Source: Fodinibacter luteus (GTDB lineage: Bacteria > Actinomycetota > Actinomycetes > Actinomycetales > Dermatophilaceae). Taken from it: a DNA stretch of 64,000 bases. Made by a program: the position numbers and the translations under genes. Position 1 is the stretch's first letter; each line of letters starts with the position of its first letter. This document shows positions 1 through 11,856 of the stretch, one piece after another. Location: positions 124,001 through 188,000 of the forward strand of contig NZ_BAABGM010000003.1 of the NCBI RefSeq assembly GCF_039541575.1. Direction: 5' to 3'. Below the pieces are notes generated by a model, which saw only the letters and a list, made by a program, of their open reading frames with translations, was not told the DNA's origin and did no database searches.

Positions 1-11
1 GGATGCCGGCC

Positions 12-3302
<3,291 letters not shown>

Positions 3303-3499
3303 ACGACCTCCGCACCACGTCCTCGAGGCCCTGGAGGGCCTGCCGTCCTGACGCACCCACCGTATGCCGTGGGGCCGACGGTCCCGGCCCCGTCGTCCAC
3401 AGGTGCCTCCCGGAGGCTGCGACGCCGGCGGGGGGTCGAGCGCCGGGCCGTCGAGCGGAGAGGACACGCCCCGCACGCCGACCCGGGACGGCGTGTTCT

Positions 3500-4744
3500 C
3501 TACCGTCGACCGGTCGTCGGGCGGGCCGCACGCTCCACGAGCGCCTCCTCCCGCCCTCGGATGACCGCGTCGCACGCGTCGAGGAAGCGCCCCATGCTCG
3601 CCCCCGGCGTGGTGTCGCCGAAGTAGCGCTCGACGAGGGCGGCGTGCGCGTCGCCCGGGTGCCGGACCGCCCCGTCGACGACGTCGGCGGCCCGGCCGGC
3701 GTCGGCGGCGTCGAGGAGCTCGATCTCCTGCACGAGGCCGACCTGCGGCAGCACGGCCCGCGGCTCCGACGGGCGGGTGACGACGAGGGGCTTGCCGGTC
3801 GCGAGCCAGTCGTAGGCGACCGCCGAGACGTCGGTGACGCACACGTGCGCGGCGTCGACCTGCCAGCCGAAGGGGCCGCTCGTGTCGGCGACGTGCCGCG
3901 CGCCGGCATCGGCCCGGTTGGCGGCGTCGATGAGCCGCAGGACCTCCTCGTGGGCCTCGCGGTAGGCGGGCACGGTGAGCCCGAGGCGCGGGTGCGGACG
4001 GTAGACGAGCCGGTGCCGCCCCGACGCGAGCAGCGAGCGCGCCAGGGCGACGCCGTGCCCCGCGACCGACGAGTAGCGCATGCTCGGCACGTCACCCTCG
4101 GTCGTCGGCGCGTACAGGACGACCGTGCGGCCGTCGTCGGGCAGGGCCACCGGGCTCGGCTCGTGGACGTCGACCTGCGGGCGGCCGACCTCGACGAGGT
4201 GCGTCTCGTCGAAGCCGATGAGCTTGGCACGGATCCGCTCGCGGGCGGCCCGGCCGGCGACGAACACGTGGTCGTAGGCCTTGAGCTGGTTGCTCGACAT
4301 GTAGTCCTTGTCGGACTCGCCGTGGCACACGAAGACGTGGGCCGGGTCCGCGAAGCGCATCGCCGGGAAGTTCTGCTGGTTCTGGTTGACGTAGAACACG
4401 ACCCGGACCCGCTGCCGGTCGAGGAAGCGCTCGACCGCCTCGATGGTGTCGCAGTGCACGACGGGCACCGGGCAGTCGGGCAGCACCCGCGCGGTCGAGC
4501 CCCACTTGCGGGTCACGACGACGACGCGGTGCCGCTCGTCGAGCCGGCGCATCGGCTCGTACCACTGGTCGACCTGGTAGAGGTTCTCGGGGAGGTCGGG
4601 GAAGTAGACGACCGCCTCGACGGTGCCGTCGGGCACCGTCGGCCGCTCGGCGAGCAGCGCCCGCGCCGCGCGGCGCCCCCGGAGCGAGTCGAGGGCGCGG
4701 GCCCCGATCGCCCGGGCCTTCGCGGCGTCGGCGGCCAGGCCCAT
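3500..4744 (-). CDS. CDP-glycerol glycerophosphotransferase family protein (TagF-like)
   Basis: A 414-residue protein of the Glyphos_transf fold, which in characterised members moves glycerol-phosphate or a related polyol-phosphate from a CDP donor onto a cell-wall polymer. Visible marks are the HGESDKDY segment (acid-base His and phosphate binding), the YRPHPRLG histidine, and a late CVTDVSAVAYDWL segment matching the nucleotide-binding SD.SS..YD motif. The ATG at 4744 overlaps the aminotransferase stop by one base (TGATG), so the two are likely translationally coupled. No other teichoic-acid genes are present, so the acceptor is unknown. It is shorter than bifunctional TagF enzymes, which carry an extra N-terminal part. 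Confidence 0.82.
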   Translation of the reverse strand: MGLAADAAKARAIGARALDSLRGRRAARALLAERPTVPDGTVEAVVYFPDLPENLYQVDQWYEPMRRLDERHRVVVVTRKWGSTARVLPDCPVPVVHCDTIEAVERFLDRQRVRVVFYVNQNQQNFPAMRFADPAHVFVCHGESDKDYMSSNQLKAYDHVFVAGRAARERIRAKLIGFDETHLVEVGRPQVDVHEPSPVALPDDGRTVVLYAPTTEGDVPSMRYSSVAGHGVALARSLLASGRHRLVYRPHPRLGLTVPAYREAHEEVLRLIDAANRADAGARHVADTSGPFGWQVDAAHVCVTDVSAVAYDWLATGKPLVVTRPSEPRAVLPQVGLVQEIELLDAADAGRAADVVDGAVRHPGDAHAALVERYFGDTTPGASMGRFLDACDAVIRGREEALVERAARPTTGRR

Positions 4745-6117
4745 CAGGTGGCGGACCGGTCCGCGACCTCGAGGGCCCGGTCGAGCATGTCGAGCCCCTC
4801 GGCCATCTCCTCCGCCGTCGTCGTGCACGGCGGCACGACGTGGGTGCGGTTGAAGTGGACGAAGGGCCACAGACCCTCGGCCCGGCACGCGGCGGCGAAG
4901 TCGTTCATCGGGCCGGCGGCCGCGCCGGAGGCGTTGAACGGCACGAGCGGCTCGCGGGTCTCGCGGTCGCGCACGAGCTCGATCGCCCAGAAGAAGCCCA
5001 GGCCGCGCACCTCGCCGACGCTCGGGTGCTTCTCGGCGATCTCGGCGAGGCGGGGTGCGATGACGGTGTCGGACACCTTGCGCACGTTCTCGAGGATGCC
5101 CTCCTCCTCGAAGATGCGGATCGACGCGACCGCCGACGCGCAGGCGAGCGGGTGTCCCGAGTAGGTCAGGCCGCCGGGAAACGCGCGCTGCTCGAAGGTC
5201 TGCGCGATGGGCGCCGAGATGACGACGCCGCCGAGCGGCACGTACCCGGAGTTGACGCCCTTGGCGAAGCAGATGAGGTCGGGCGTGACCCCCCAGTGGT
5301 CGACGGCGAACCACTCGCCGCACCGCCCGAACCCGGCCATGACCTCGTCGGCGATCCAGACGATGCCGTGCTCGTCGCAGATCTCGCGCACGCCGGCGAG
5401 GTAGCCGTCCGGCGGCACGAGGATGCCGTTCGTGCCGACCACGGTCTCGAGCATGACCGCCGCGATCGTCGACGGGCCCTCGACCATGATGAGGTCGCGC
5501 AGGTGCTGCAGGGCCCGCTCGCACTCCTGCTCGTCGGTCGTCGCGTGGAACGGCGAGCGGTAGGGGTAGGGACCCCAGAAGTGCACGACGCCCGGCATCC
5601 CGGGCTCGTTGGCCCAGCGGCGCGGGTCGCCGGTCGCGGTGATCGAGCCGGCCGTCGCGCCGTGGTAGCTGCGGTAGGTCGCGAGCACCTTGTGCCGCCC
5701 GGTGTGCAGGCGGGCCATCCGCATGGCGTTCTCGGTGGCCTCGGCGCCACCGTTGGTGAAGAAGACCCGGTCGAGGTCGCCGGGCGCGCGCTCGGCGATG
5801 AGCCGGGCCGCCTCGGAGCGAGACTCGTCGGCGAAGCTCGGCGCGATGGTGCACTGCCGGGCGGCGGCCTCCTGGATCGCGGCGACGAGCTTGGGGTGCT
5901 GGTAGCCGATGTTGACGTTGACGAGCTGGCTCGAGAAGTCGAGGTAGCGGTTGCCCTCGTAGTCCCAGAAGTGGCTGCCCGAGGCCCCGGCGACCGGCAC
6001 CGGTGCGATGAGCGCCTGCGCCGACCACGAGTGGAACACGTGGGCGCGGTCGTCCCGCGCGACGGCCGCGCCGCGCTCGGGGTCGGGGTGGACCTGGGGC
6101 TCGGGGAAGCTGCTCAT
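4744..6117 (-). CDS. Class III PLP-dependent aminotransferase
   Basis: A 457-residue fold-type I transaminase of the omega-amino-acid group, which moves an amino group from a primary amine or omega-amino acid to pyruvate or 2-oxoglutarate. Diagnostic residues are the TNGGAEATENA glycine-rich turn (121-131), Asp257 in WIADEVMAGFGR contacting the pyridine nitrogen, and the Schiff-base Lys286 in CFAKGVNSGY. The ATG at 6117 is preceded by GAAAGG at a suitable distance. The aldehyde dehydrogenase gene upstream on the same strand suggests putrescine/GABA or beta-alanine breakdown. However, the downstream overlap with a glycerophosphotransferase gene is unusual, so the substrate is left open. Confidence 0.9.
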   Translation of the reverse strand: MSSFPEPQVHPDPERGAAVARDDRAHVFHSWSAQALIAPVPVAGASGSHFWDYEGNRYLDFSSQLVNVNIGYQHPKLVAAIQEAAARQCTIAPSFADESRSEAARLIAERAPGDLDRVFFTNGGAEATENAMRMARLHTGRHKVLATYRSYHGATAGSITATGDPRRWANEPGMPGVVHFWGPYPYRSPFHATTDEQECERALQHLRDLIMVEGPSTIAAVMLETVVGTNGILVPPDGYLAGVREICDEHGIVWIADEVMAGFGRCGEWFAVDHWGVTPDLICFAKGVNSGYVPLGGVVISAPIAQTFEQRAFPGGLTYSGHPLACASAVASIRIFEEEGILENVRKVSDTVIAPRLAEIAEKHPSVGEVRGLGFFWAIELVRDRETREPLVPFNASGAAAGPMNDFAAACRAEGLWPFVHFNRTHVVPPCTTTAEEMAEGLDMLDRALEVADRSAT

Positions 6118-6196
6118 CGGGCGGGCCTTTCGTGTGCGCGGTCGCGGTTCAGCGTAGTCGCGGGGGTCTGGGGCGGGGGCGGGGCGGATGCCGGCT

Positions 6197-6222
6197 GCGG
6201 ATGCCGGGCGTACGGCATCCGC
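6197..6222. repeat. GGATGCCG-based inverted repeat
   Basis: GCGGATGCCG (6197-6206), a six-base loop and CGGCATCCGC (6213-6222) form a perfect 10-bp stem just downstream of the aldehyde dehydrogenase stop. A further GGATGCCG lies at 6186. It could act as a transcript end or attenuator between the dehydrogenase and the aminotransferase. There is no U tract, so termination is only a guess. Confidence 0.5.
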
Positions 6223-6249
6223 TGCACGTCACGCCGGGTGCCCTGCGGG

Positions 6250-7743
6250 TCAGCCCGGCAGGGTGAAGATCGTGCGGTGCCACGGCTTGTGCGCCACGGC
6301 CGTGGTGTCGTGCATGACGTGCTTGACGTTGGTGTACTCGTCGAAGGAGTAGGCCGACATGTCCTTGCCGAAGCCGCTGTGCCCGTAGCCGCCGTGCGGC
6401 ATCTCGCTGATGATCGGGATGTGGTCGTTGACCCACACGCATCCGGCCCGGATCTCGCGGGTGGCGCGTCCGGCGCGGTAGGTGTCGCGGGTCCACGCCG
6501 AGGCGGCCAGGCCGAATGCCGTGTCGTTGGCCAGGCGGATCGCCTCGTCGTCGTCGTCGAACGCCACGACGGCGAGCACCGGACCGAACACCTCGTCGCG
6601 CCAGAGCTCGGAGTCGAGCGGGACGTCGGAGACGAGCGTGGGCTCGTAGTAGCAGCCGCGGGCGAGGTCGCCCGCGTCCGGGGCGCGGCCCCCGGTGACG
6701 ACCTTGGCGTACCCGCGAGCGCGCTCGACCATGTCGGCGACCTTGGCCTGGTGGGCCGTCGAGCTCAGCGGGCCGAGGTCGGTGTGCTCGTCGGCCGTCG
6801 GCCCGGTGCGGACGGCTGCCATGAGGTCGGCGACCCCGCTGACGAAGTCGTCGTGGAGCGAGCGGTGCACGATCGCGCGGGTGGCGGCGGTGCAGTCCTG
6901 GCCGGTGTTGATGAGGGCTGCCGCGACGGCGCCGTGGACCGCGGCCTCGAGGTCGGCGTCGTCGAAGACCACGAACGGGGCCTTGCCCCCGAGCTCGAGG
7001 TGCACGCGCTTGCCGGTGGCGGCGGCGGTGGCCATGACCCGCCGACCCACCCCCGTGGACCCGGTGAACGAGACCATCGAGACGTCGGGGTGGCCGACGA
7101 GGTGCTGGCCGGCCACCGGCCCCGAGCCCGTGACGACGTTGACGACCCCGGCGGGGGCGCCCGCCTCGGTGAAGGCCTGCGCGAACAGCAGGCTCGTGAG
7201 CGGGGTGATCTCGGCCGGCTTGAGGACGATCGTGTTGCCGGCGGCGATCGCGGGCAGCACCTTCCAGGCGGCCATCTGGAGGGGGTAGTTCCACGGGGCG
7301 ATCGAGCCGACGACGCCGATCGGCTCGCGGCGGATCGAGGACGTGTGGTCGCCCGAGTACTCGGCGCTGGCCATGCCGTCGAGGCGCCGGGCGGCGGTGC
7401 CGAAGAAGGCGGTGTTGTCGACCGTGCCGGGCACGTCGAACTCGCGCGCGAGGCGGATCGGCTTGCCCGCCTGGCGGCTCTCGAGCTGCGCGAGGTCCTC
7501 GGCGCGCTCGTCGAGCAGCTGCGCGGCCCGCAGGAGGACGCTCGAGCGCTCGACGGGTGTCGCGCGGCTCCACTCCCGGAAGGCCGAGGCCGCCGCGGCC
7601 ACCGCGGCGTCGACGTCGTCGGGCCCGGCGAGGGTGACCGTCTCGACCGTCTCGTTCGTGCTCGGGTCGAGGACGTCGAAGCTCTCGCCCGTCGTCGCGT
7701 CACGCCGCTGGCCGCCGATGTACTGGTGCATGGGCGCGAGCAT
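6250..7743 (-). CDS. Gamma-aminobutyraldehyde dehydrogenase-type aldehyde dehydrogenase
   Basis: A 497-residue NAD(P)-dependent aldehyde dehydrogenase, most like the bacterial aminobutyraldehyde dehydrogenases that oxidise 4-aminobutanal to GABA in putrescine breakdown. The Rossmann-side Lys175 (VLKPAE), the FTGSTGVG turn near 226-233, the general-base Glu250 in LELGGK and the nucleophile Cys284 in GQDCTAATR are all intact. The ATG at 7743 is chosen because GAGG lies 8 bases upstream; a second in-frame ATG is at 7731. It reads toward the aminotransferase, supporting a shared amine-degradation role. Substrate choice is inferred from resemblance and context. Confidence 0.88.
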   Translation of the reverse strand: MLAPMHQYIGGQRRDATTGESFDVLDPSTNETVETVTLAGPDDVDAAVAAAASAFREWSRATPVERSSVLLRAAQLLDERAEDLAQLESRQAGKPIRLAREFDVPGTVDNTAFFGTAARRLDGMASAEYSGDHTSSIRREPIGVVGSIAPWNYPLQMAAWKVLPAIAAGNTIVLKPAEITPLTSLLFAQAFTEAGAPAGVVNVVTGSGPVAGQHLVGHPDVSMVSFTGSTGVGRRVMATAAATGKRVHLELGGKAPFVVFDDADLEAAVHGAVAAALINTGQDCTAATRAIVHRSLHDDFVSGVADLMAAVRTGPTADEHTDLGPLSSTAHQAKVADMVERARGYAKVVTGGRAPDAGDLARGCYYEPTLVSDVPLDSELWRDEVFGPVLAVVAFDDDDEAIRLANDTAFGLAASAWTRDTYRAGRATREIRAGCVWVNDHIPIISEMPHGGYGHSGFGKDMSAYSFDEYTNVKHVMHDTTAVAHKPWHRTIFTLPG

Positions 7744-7829
7744 ACGCACCACCTCGGACCGATGAAAAGTGCACCAGCAGCAGCAGCAGGCTACGGAATC
7801 CGTCGCAGGTGCCGCGACGGCATCCGGTC

Positions 7830-8351
7830 TCAGTACTGGTACGTGCCGTGGAGCACGGCCCTGCCGAGGGTCTTGAACGCCAGGTTGAAGGACACGACGG
7901 CCGGGCTCGCGTCGGCGTCGACGCCGAGGGTCGGGGCCCCGACGGCGTGGACGACGAAGTAGTAGCGGTGCACCTGGTCGCCCTGCGGCGGCGCCGCCCC
8001 CATGAAGCCGTGCTGGCCGCCGTCGTTGCGCACGTGGAAGGCCTCGCCGGGCAGTTCGCCGGCGGCCGCGCCGGTCGCCAGCTCGGTGACGTCGGCGGGG
8101 ACGTCGACGAGCACCCAGTGCCAGAAGCCGGAGGGGGTGGGGGCGTCGGGGTCGAAGCACGTGACGACGTAGCTGCGGGTGCCCTCGGGGGCGCCGCTCC
8201 AGGACAGCTGGGGCGAGGTGTTGCCCTTCGCCGCGACCTGGTCGTCCTTGAGGGGGGCGCCGTCGGTGACGTCGGCGCTCGTCACGGTGAAGGAGGGGAC
8301 CCGCGGCAGCAGGTCGTAGGGGTTCGGGGCGACCGGGCGGTCGAGGCTCAT
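7830..8351 (-). CDS. YbhB/YbcL-family PEBP-like protein
   Basis: A 173-residue protein of the phosphatidylethanolamine-binding / Raf-kinase-inhibitor-like fold. Typical signatures are TSPQLSWSGAPEGTRSYVVTCFDPDAPTPSGFWHWVL (about 63-100; D-P-D-A-P and the W-H-W pocket) and the later Gly-rich MGAAPPQGDQVHRYYF. There is no signal peptide, so it is probably cytoplasmic. The ATG at 8351 has AGGAGG seven bases upstream. The bacterial family has no agreed biochemical role; ligand binding is assumed by fold. Confidence 0.9.
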   Translation of the reverse strand: MSLDRPVAPNPYDLLPRVPSFTVTSADVTDGAPLKDDQVAAKGNTSPQLSWSGAPEGTRSYVVTCFDPDAPTPSGFWHWVLVDVPADVTELATGAAAGELPGEAFHVRNDGGQHGFMGAAPPQGDQVHRYYFVVHAVGAPTLGVDADASPAVVSFNLAFKTLGRAVLHGTYQY

Positions 8352-8682
8352 CGTGGTCCTCCTGCGTCGTCGGGGCGTACGCCCCGACGCTAGCCCGCAC
8401 CCGGCATCCGCGCGACGACGCGTGGCGCACACCATGCCGGCGGACGGTCCGGCCGCGAGGGTGCCGGCCGTGCGCGGACCCTCACGGGGTCGGGCTCTTC
8501 GCGGGCTCAGGTGCACTTCGTCCACTCAGGAGCGCAGGCGGCCCTGAGCGGGCGGAGTGCTCCTGACTCCGCAGGTAGGGGGAGCGTGCGTCCGTGGGGA
8601 CGAGGACGGGGCGCCGACCACCGTGGTGGTCGACGCCCCGTGGCCCGGCTGCGTACGCCGGATGCCGTCGCGGGTGTCGGCG
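8352..8682. other. Intergenic region between the PEBP-like gene and the HU gene
   Basis: No gene of 50 or more codons is supported here. The region holds the HU-side stem-loop at 8607-8640 and a second inverted repeat with arms TCAGGAGC (8526-8533) and GCTCCTGA (8559-8566). The promoter of the PEBP-like gene is expected near 8370-8520, but no clear -35/-10 pair is visible. Confidence 0.5.
8607..8640 (-). terminator. Stem-loop downstream of the HU gene
   Basis: A near-perfect 15-bp GC-rich stem with arms CGGGGCGCCGACCAC and GTGGTCGACGCCCCG (one mismatch) and a four-base loop lies about 45 bases past the HU stop codon. No U run follows, as is usual in high-GC actinobacteria. It is probably an intrinsic terminator. 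Confidence 0.65.
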
Positions 8683-8958
8683 TCAGCCGTTCACCGCGCG
8701 CTTGAGCTGGGCGGCCGCCTTGAAGCCGACCGAGGTCGACGCGGCGATGGCGATCTCCTCGCCGGTCTGCGGGTTGCGGCCGGTGCGGGCGGCGCGCTCG
8801 CGCGTCTCGAACGAGCCGAAGCCGGCGAGACGGACGTCGTCGCCCTTCGCGAGCGTCTCGGCGATGACGTCGAACGCGGCGCCGATGATCTCCTCGGCGG
8901 CCGAGGCGGAGACGTCGGTTCGCGCGGCGACGGCCTGGGCGATGTCCTTCTTGGTCAT
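8683..8958 (-). CDS. HU-family nucleoid DNA-binding protein
   Basis: A 91-residue histone-like protein that bends and compacts DNA. It matches HU end to end: N-terminal dimer helices (MTKKDIAQAVAAR), the GFGSFETRERAARTGRNPQTGEEI beta-arm region (about 46-69) with its conserved Gly, Phe and RNP residues, and a C-terminal FKAAAQLKRAVNG helix. The Lys/Ala-rich tail of mycobacterial and Streptomyces HU paralogues is absent. The AAGGAG binding site lies inside the last codons of the upstream methyltransferase gene, which ends two bases before this ATG, so co-transcription and coupling are likely. Confidence 0.96.
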   Translation of the reverse strand: MTKKDIAQAVAARTDVSASAAEEIIGAAFDVIAETLAKGDDVRLAGFGSFETRERAARTGRNPQTGEEIAIAASTSVGFKAAAQLKRAVNG

Positions 8959-8959
8959 G

Positions 8960-9976
8960 TCACTCCTTGGGACTGGTGATCGTTCTCGTCGACGCTATCA
9001 CCGGGGGCCGGTCCGACCAGGTGCTCCCCCAGGCAGCGTCCCGGGCAGCACGGTAGGCCATCGGGTCGCGTTTCGTGACGACCGCCCGCCGGACGGACCC
9101 GTCGGCGTGGCACACCTGCAGCTGGACGAGGCCCTTGCGCGTCACCGGGTGGCGCAGCACCCGCCCCGTCGCCGGCTGCACCGGCGCGCGCGACGCGACG
9201 ACGTACGAGAACTTCTCGTCCTCGTGCCCGAGGCGCCCACCCTTGAGCCGCCGGTGCAGGGCCGTGCGGTCCAGGCGCACCGAGAAGTGACACCAGTCGC
9301 CGAGCGCCGCGACCGGGCACGGCCCGTCCTGGGGGCAGGGCGCGAGCACGTGCCACCCGGCGGCCGTGAGCCGGGAGCGCGCCGCGAGCACCGCCGCGAA
9401 GCCCCGGGGCGTCCCCGGCTCGACGACGAGCAGGAGCGCGGCGGCCGCCGTGGCCGCGGCGTCGACGACCGTGGCCTGCAGCGCGTCCGGGAGCTCGCCG
9501 AGCAGGTAGCTCACGACGGCCAGGTCCGCCTCGGGCACGACGGTGCCCGCCCGCAGGAGCGTGCGCGACCAGGTGGCCCGGGTGACGACCGGCGGGCCGT
9601 GGGCCGCGATCCGGCGCCCCAGCGCGAGGGCGTCGGCCGAGCCGTCGAGCACGGTCGCCGTGGCCAGTCCCGGGAAGGCCTCGGCCACCGCCCACGTCGC
9701 CGCACCGGTGCCACCGCCGACGTCGACGAGGGAGCGCACCGACACGTCGGGGGCCAGCTCGGTGGCGTGCCTCAGGGCCCGCCCGACGGCGGCGTGCGTC
9801 GCCGGCATCCGGTACGCCGCGTACGCGGCTGCGGTGCCGGGGTCGCGCAGCACCTGCTCCGCCGGCGGGGCTCCGCTGCGGTAGGACTCGATGAGGGATG
9901 CCGTCGCGCGGCGCAGCGTGTCGGCGGGCAGCCCGTCGAGCACCGCGTCGAGCGCGGGTGTCAGGAGCGTCGGCAC
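8960..9976 (-). CDS. Rsm22-family small-subunit ribosome assembly methyltransferase-like protein
   Basis: About 338 residues, matching the bacterial relatives of mitochondrial Rsm22/METTL17. The SAM-fold glycine motif is LVDVGGGTGAATWA. The C-terminal cysteine cluster (APCPQDGPCP...DWCHFS) matches the Fe-S-binding cysteines known in METTL17. The family acts in small ribosomal subunit assembly; whether the bacterial members methylate RNA is unsettled. AGGAGG directly abuts the ATG at 9985 with no spacer but sits 9 bases before the in-frame GTG at 9976, so the GTG is preferred. It is divergent from the response regulator, with only about 48 bases between starts. Confidence 0.85.
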   Translation of the reverse strand: MPTLLTPALDAVLDGLPADTLRRATASLIESYRSGAPPAEQVLRDPGTAAAYAAYRMPATHAAVGRALRHATELAPDVSVRSLVDVGGGTGAATWAVAEAFPGLATATVLDGSADALALGRRIAAHGPPVVTRATWSRTLLRAGTVVPEADLAVVSYLLGELPDALQATVVDAAATAAAALLLVVEPGTPRGFAAVLAARSRLTAAGWHVLAPCPQDGPCPVAALGDWCHFSVRLDRTALHRRLKGGRLGHEDEKFSYVVASRAPVQPATGRVLRHPVTRKGLVQLQVCHADGSVRRAVVTKRDPMAYRAARDAAWGSTWSDRPPVIASTRTITSPKE

Positions 9977-10024
9977 ACAGGTCATCCTCCTACGCTGGGG
10001 GGCACCGAACGAGGAGGACGCCGC

Positions 10025-10747
10025 GTGACCCGACGGGTGCTCGTCGTCGACGACGAGGTCGAGATCCGCGCTGTGCTGCGCGCCTACCTCGAGCACGACG
10101 GGTTCGCCGTCGCCGAGGCGGGTACCGGTGCCGAGGCGCTGCGCCGGGCGCTCGCCACCGACGGCACCGCGCCCGACGTCGTCCTGCTCGACATCGGGCT
10201 GCCCGACCTCGACGGCCTCGACGTCCTGCGCACGATCCGGCGCTCCTCCGACGTCTACGTCGTGCTCGTCACCGCGCGCGCCGACGAGGTCGACACCCTC
10301 GTCGGGCTCGGTGCCGGCGCCGACGACTACGTGACGAAGCCCTTCAGCCCCCGCGAGGTCGTCGCCCGCGTCGGCACCGTGATGCGGCGCTCGGCGTCGC
10401 GGGGCCCGGCCGCTGCGGTCGACGACCACGTGCTCCGCTTCGAGGGCCTCGCCCTCGACCCGCACCGGCGCGAGCTCGTCGCCGGTGGTGACGAGGTGCA
10501 CCTGTCCACGCTCGAGTTCGACCTGCTCCGCGCGCTCGCCTCCTCCCCGGGGCGGGTGTTCTCGCGCGCCCAGCTGCTCGAGGAGGTCTGGGGCTACGAC
10601 TTCTTCGGGGACGAGCGGGTCGTCGACGTGCACGTGCGCAGCCTGCGACGGGCGCTGGGTGACGACGCCACCGACCCGCGCGTCATCGGCACGGTGCGCG
10701 GCGTGGGCTACAAGTTCCTCCTCGACCCGATGGATGGTGCCCCGTGA
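10025..10747 (+). CDS. OmpR-family response regulator
   Basis: A 240-residue two-component regulator. The receiver domain has the acidic pocket VVDDE, phospho-acceptor Asp56 in LLDIGLP and Lys105 in VTKPFS. The C-terminal winged helix ends with the family signature VDVHVRSLRRALGDD...IGTVRGVGYKF. GAGGAGG seven bases upstream fixes the GTG at 10025. Its end overlaps the kinase start by four bases (GTGA). Probable targets include the DUF2202 gene, whose upstream region has OmpR-style direct repeats at 12652-12691. Confidence 0.96.
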   Translation: MTRRVLVVDDEVEIRAVLRAYLEHDGFAVAEAGTGAEALRRALATDGTAPDVVLLDIGLPDLDGLDVLRTIRRSSDVYVVLVTARADEVDTLVGLGAGADDYVTKPFSPREVVARVGTVMRRSASRGPAAAVDDHVLRFEGLALDPHRRELVAGGDEVHLSTLEFDLLRALASSPGRVFSRAQLLEEVWGYDFFGDERVVDVHVRSLRRALGDDATDPRVIGTVRGVGYKFLLDPMDGAP

Positions 10748-11856
10748 ACCGGCTCGCGGTGCGGCTCGTCCTCTCCCACGTGCTCGTCGCCGTGCTCGGT
10801 GGCCTCACGACCTTCCTCGTCGTGCGCGCCCTGACGCCCGAGCTGTTCGACCGGATGATGGGCCAGGGGCCGATGATGGGGCGCGGCGGCGGCGGGTCCC
10901 TGCGGGGCCAGGTGGCGGACGCCGTGACCCAGGCGCTCCTCGTCGGCACCGTCGTCGGCGTCGCCGCCGCGACCGGGTTCGGCGTGCTCGCGGCGGGGCG
11001 CCTCGTGCGTCCGCTGCGCCGACTCGGCGAGGCGACCCGCGAGATCGCGGCCGGCCGATACGACGTGCACGCCGTCCGGCCCCAGGAGCACGAGCTGGCC
11101 GTGCTCGCCGACGACGTCAACACCCTCGGCGCGGCCCTCGCCGAGACCGAGGCGCGGCGGGTCCGCCTCCTCGGCGAGGTCGCGCACGAGATGCGCACCC
11201 CGCTCACGGTCATCGACGGCTCGGTCGAGGGGATGATCGACGGCATCCTGCCCGCGACCCCGGAGCGGCTCGGGGTGGTGAGCGACGAGGTGCGCCGGCT
11301 CCGGCGCCTCTCCGACGACCTGTCGACCCTGTCGCGCACCGAGGAGGGGCGGCTCGGCCTCGTCCCCGTCCCGGCGGACCTGCGCGAGGTCGTCTCGGGT
11401 GCCGTCGAACGGCTGCGGCCGCAGGTCGAGGATGCCGGGCTCGCCCTCGGCGTGCGGATGCCGCCGCAGCCGGTCGTCGTCGTCGTCGACCCCGACCGGG
11501 TGGCGCAGGTCGTGCGCAACCTCGTCGGCAACGCCGTGCGGGCCACGCCGGCCGGGGGGCGCATCGACGTCGAGGTGGCCGTCGGCCCGCGCTCCGCGAC
11601 GGTCGCCGTGCGCGACACCGGTGAGGGCCTGGCCCCCGAGGACCTCGAGCGGGTCTTCGAGCGCTTCTACCGCGTGCCGGACCGGCGCCGCGACGTGGCC
11701 GACACCGGGTCCGGCATCGGGCTGACGATCGCCCGCGGCATCCTGAGGGCCCACGGGGGCTCCCTCGACGCGCGGTCGCCGGGCCGTGGTGGCGGCGCCA
11801 CGTTCACGGCCCGGCTACCCCTCGGGGAGGGCGCTCAGTCGTCGGTGTCGGTGTAG
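10744..11856 (+). CDS. Sensor histidine kinase with Met/Gly-rich sensor loop
   Basis: A 370-residue membrane kinase paired with the preceding regulator. It has two membrane spans (about 7-28 and 65-86) around a very short extracytoplasmic loop that is Met/Gly-rich (MMGQGPMMGRGGGG, 38-51). A HAMP linker follows, then the phosphorylated His148 in VAHEMRTPLT and an ATPase domain with N box (RNLVGNAVRAT), G1 (DTGEGLAPED), F box (FERFYRV) and G2 (GSGIGLTIARG). Methionine clusters in such loops often bind Cu(I)/Ag(I); here that is inference. Its 3' end overlaps the convergent DUF2202 gene by 22 bases. Confidence 0.95.
   Translation: MNRLAVRLVLSHVLVAVLGGLTTFLVVRALTPELFDRMMGQGPMMGRGGGGSLRGQVADAVTQALLVGTVVGVAAATGFGVLAAGRLVRPLRRLGEATREIAAGRYDVHAVRPQEHELAVLADDVNTLGAALAETEARRVRLLGEVAHEMRTPLTVIDGSVEGMIDGILPATPERLGVVSDEVRRLRRLSDDLSTLSRTEEGRLGLVPVPADLREVVSGAVERLRPQVEDAGLALGVRMPPQPVVVVVDPDRVAQVVRNLVGNAVRATPAGGRIDVEVAVGPRSATVAVRDTGEGLAPEDLERVFERFYRVPDRRRDVADTGSGIGLTIARGILRAHGGSLDARSPGRGGGATFTARLPLGEGAQSSVSV

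Noticed and set aside
4840..7962. 1040-codon plus-strand open frame
   Set aside because: Antisense to the aminotransferase and aldehyde dehydrogenase; composition typical of shadow frames (Gly, Arg, Val, Asp).
9983..9985. ATG at 9985 as start of the Rsm22-like gene
   Set aside because: AGGAGG touches the ATG with no spacer; the in-frame GTG at 9976 has a 9-base spacer.
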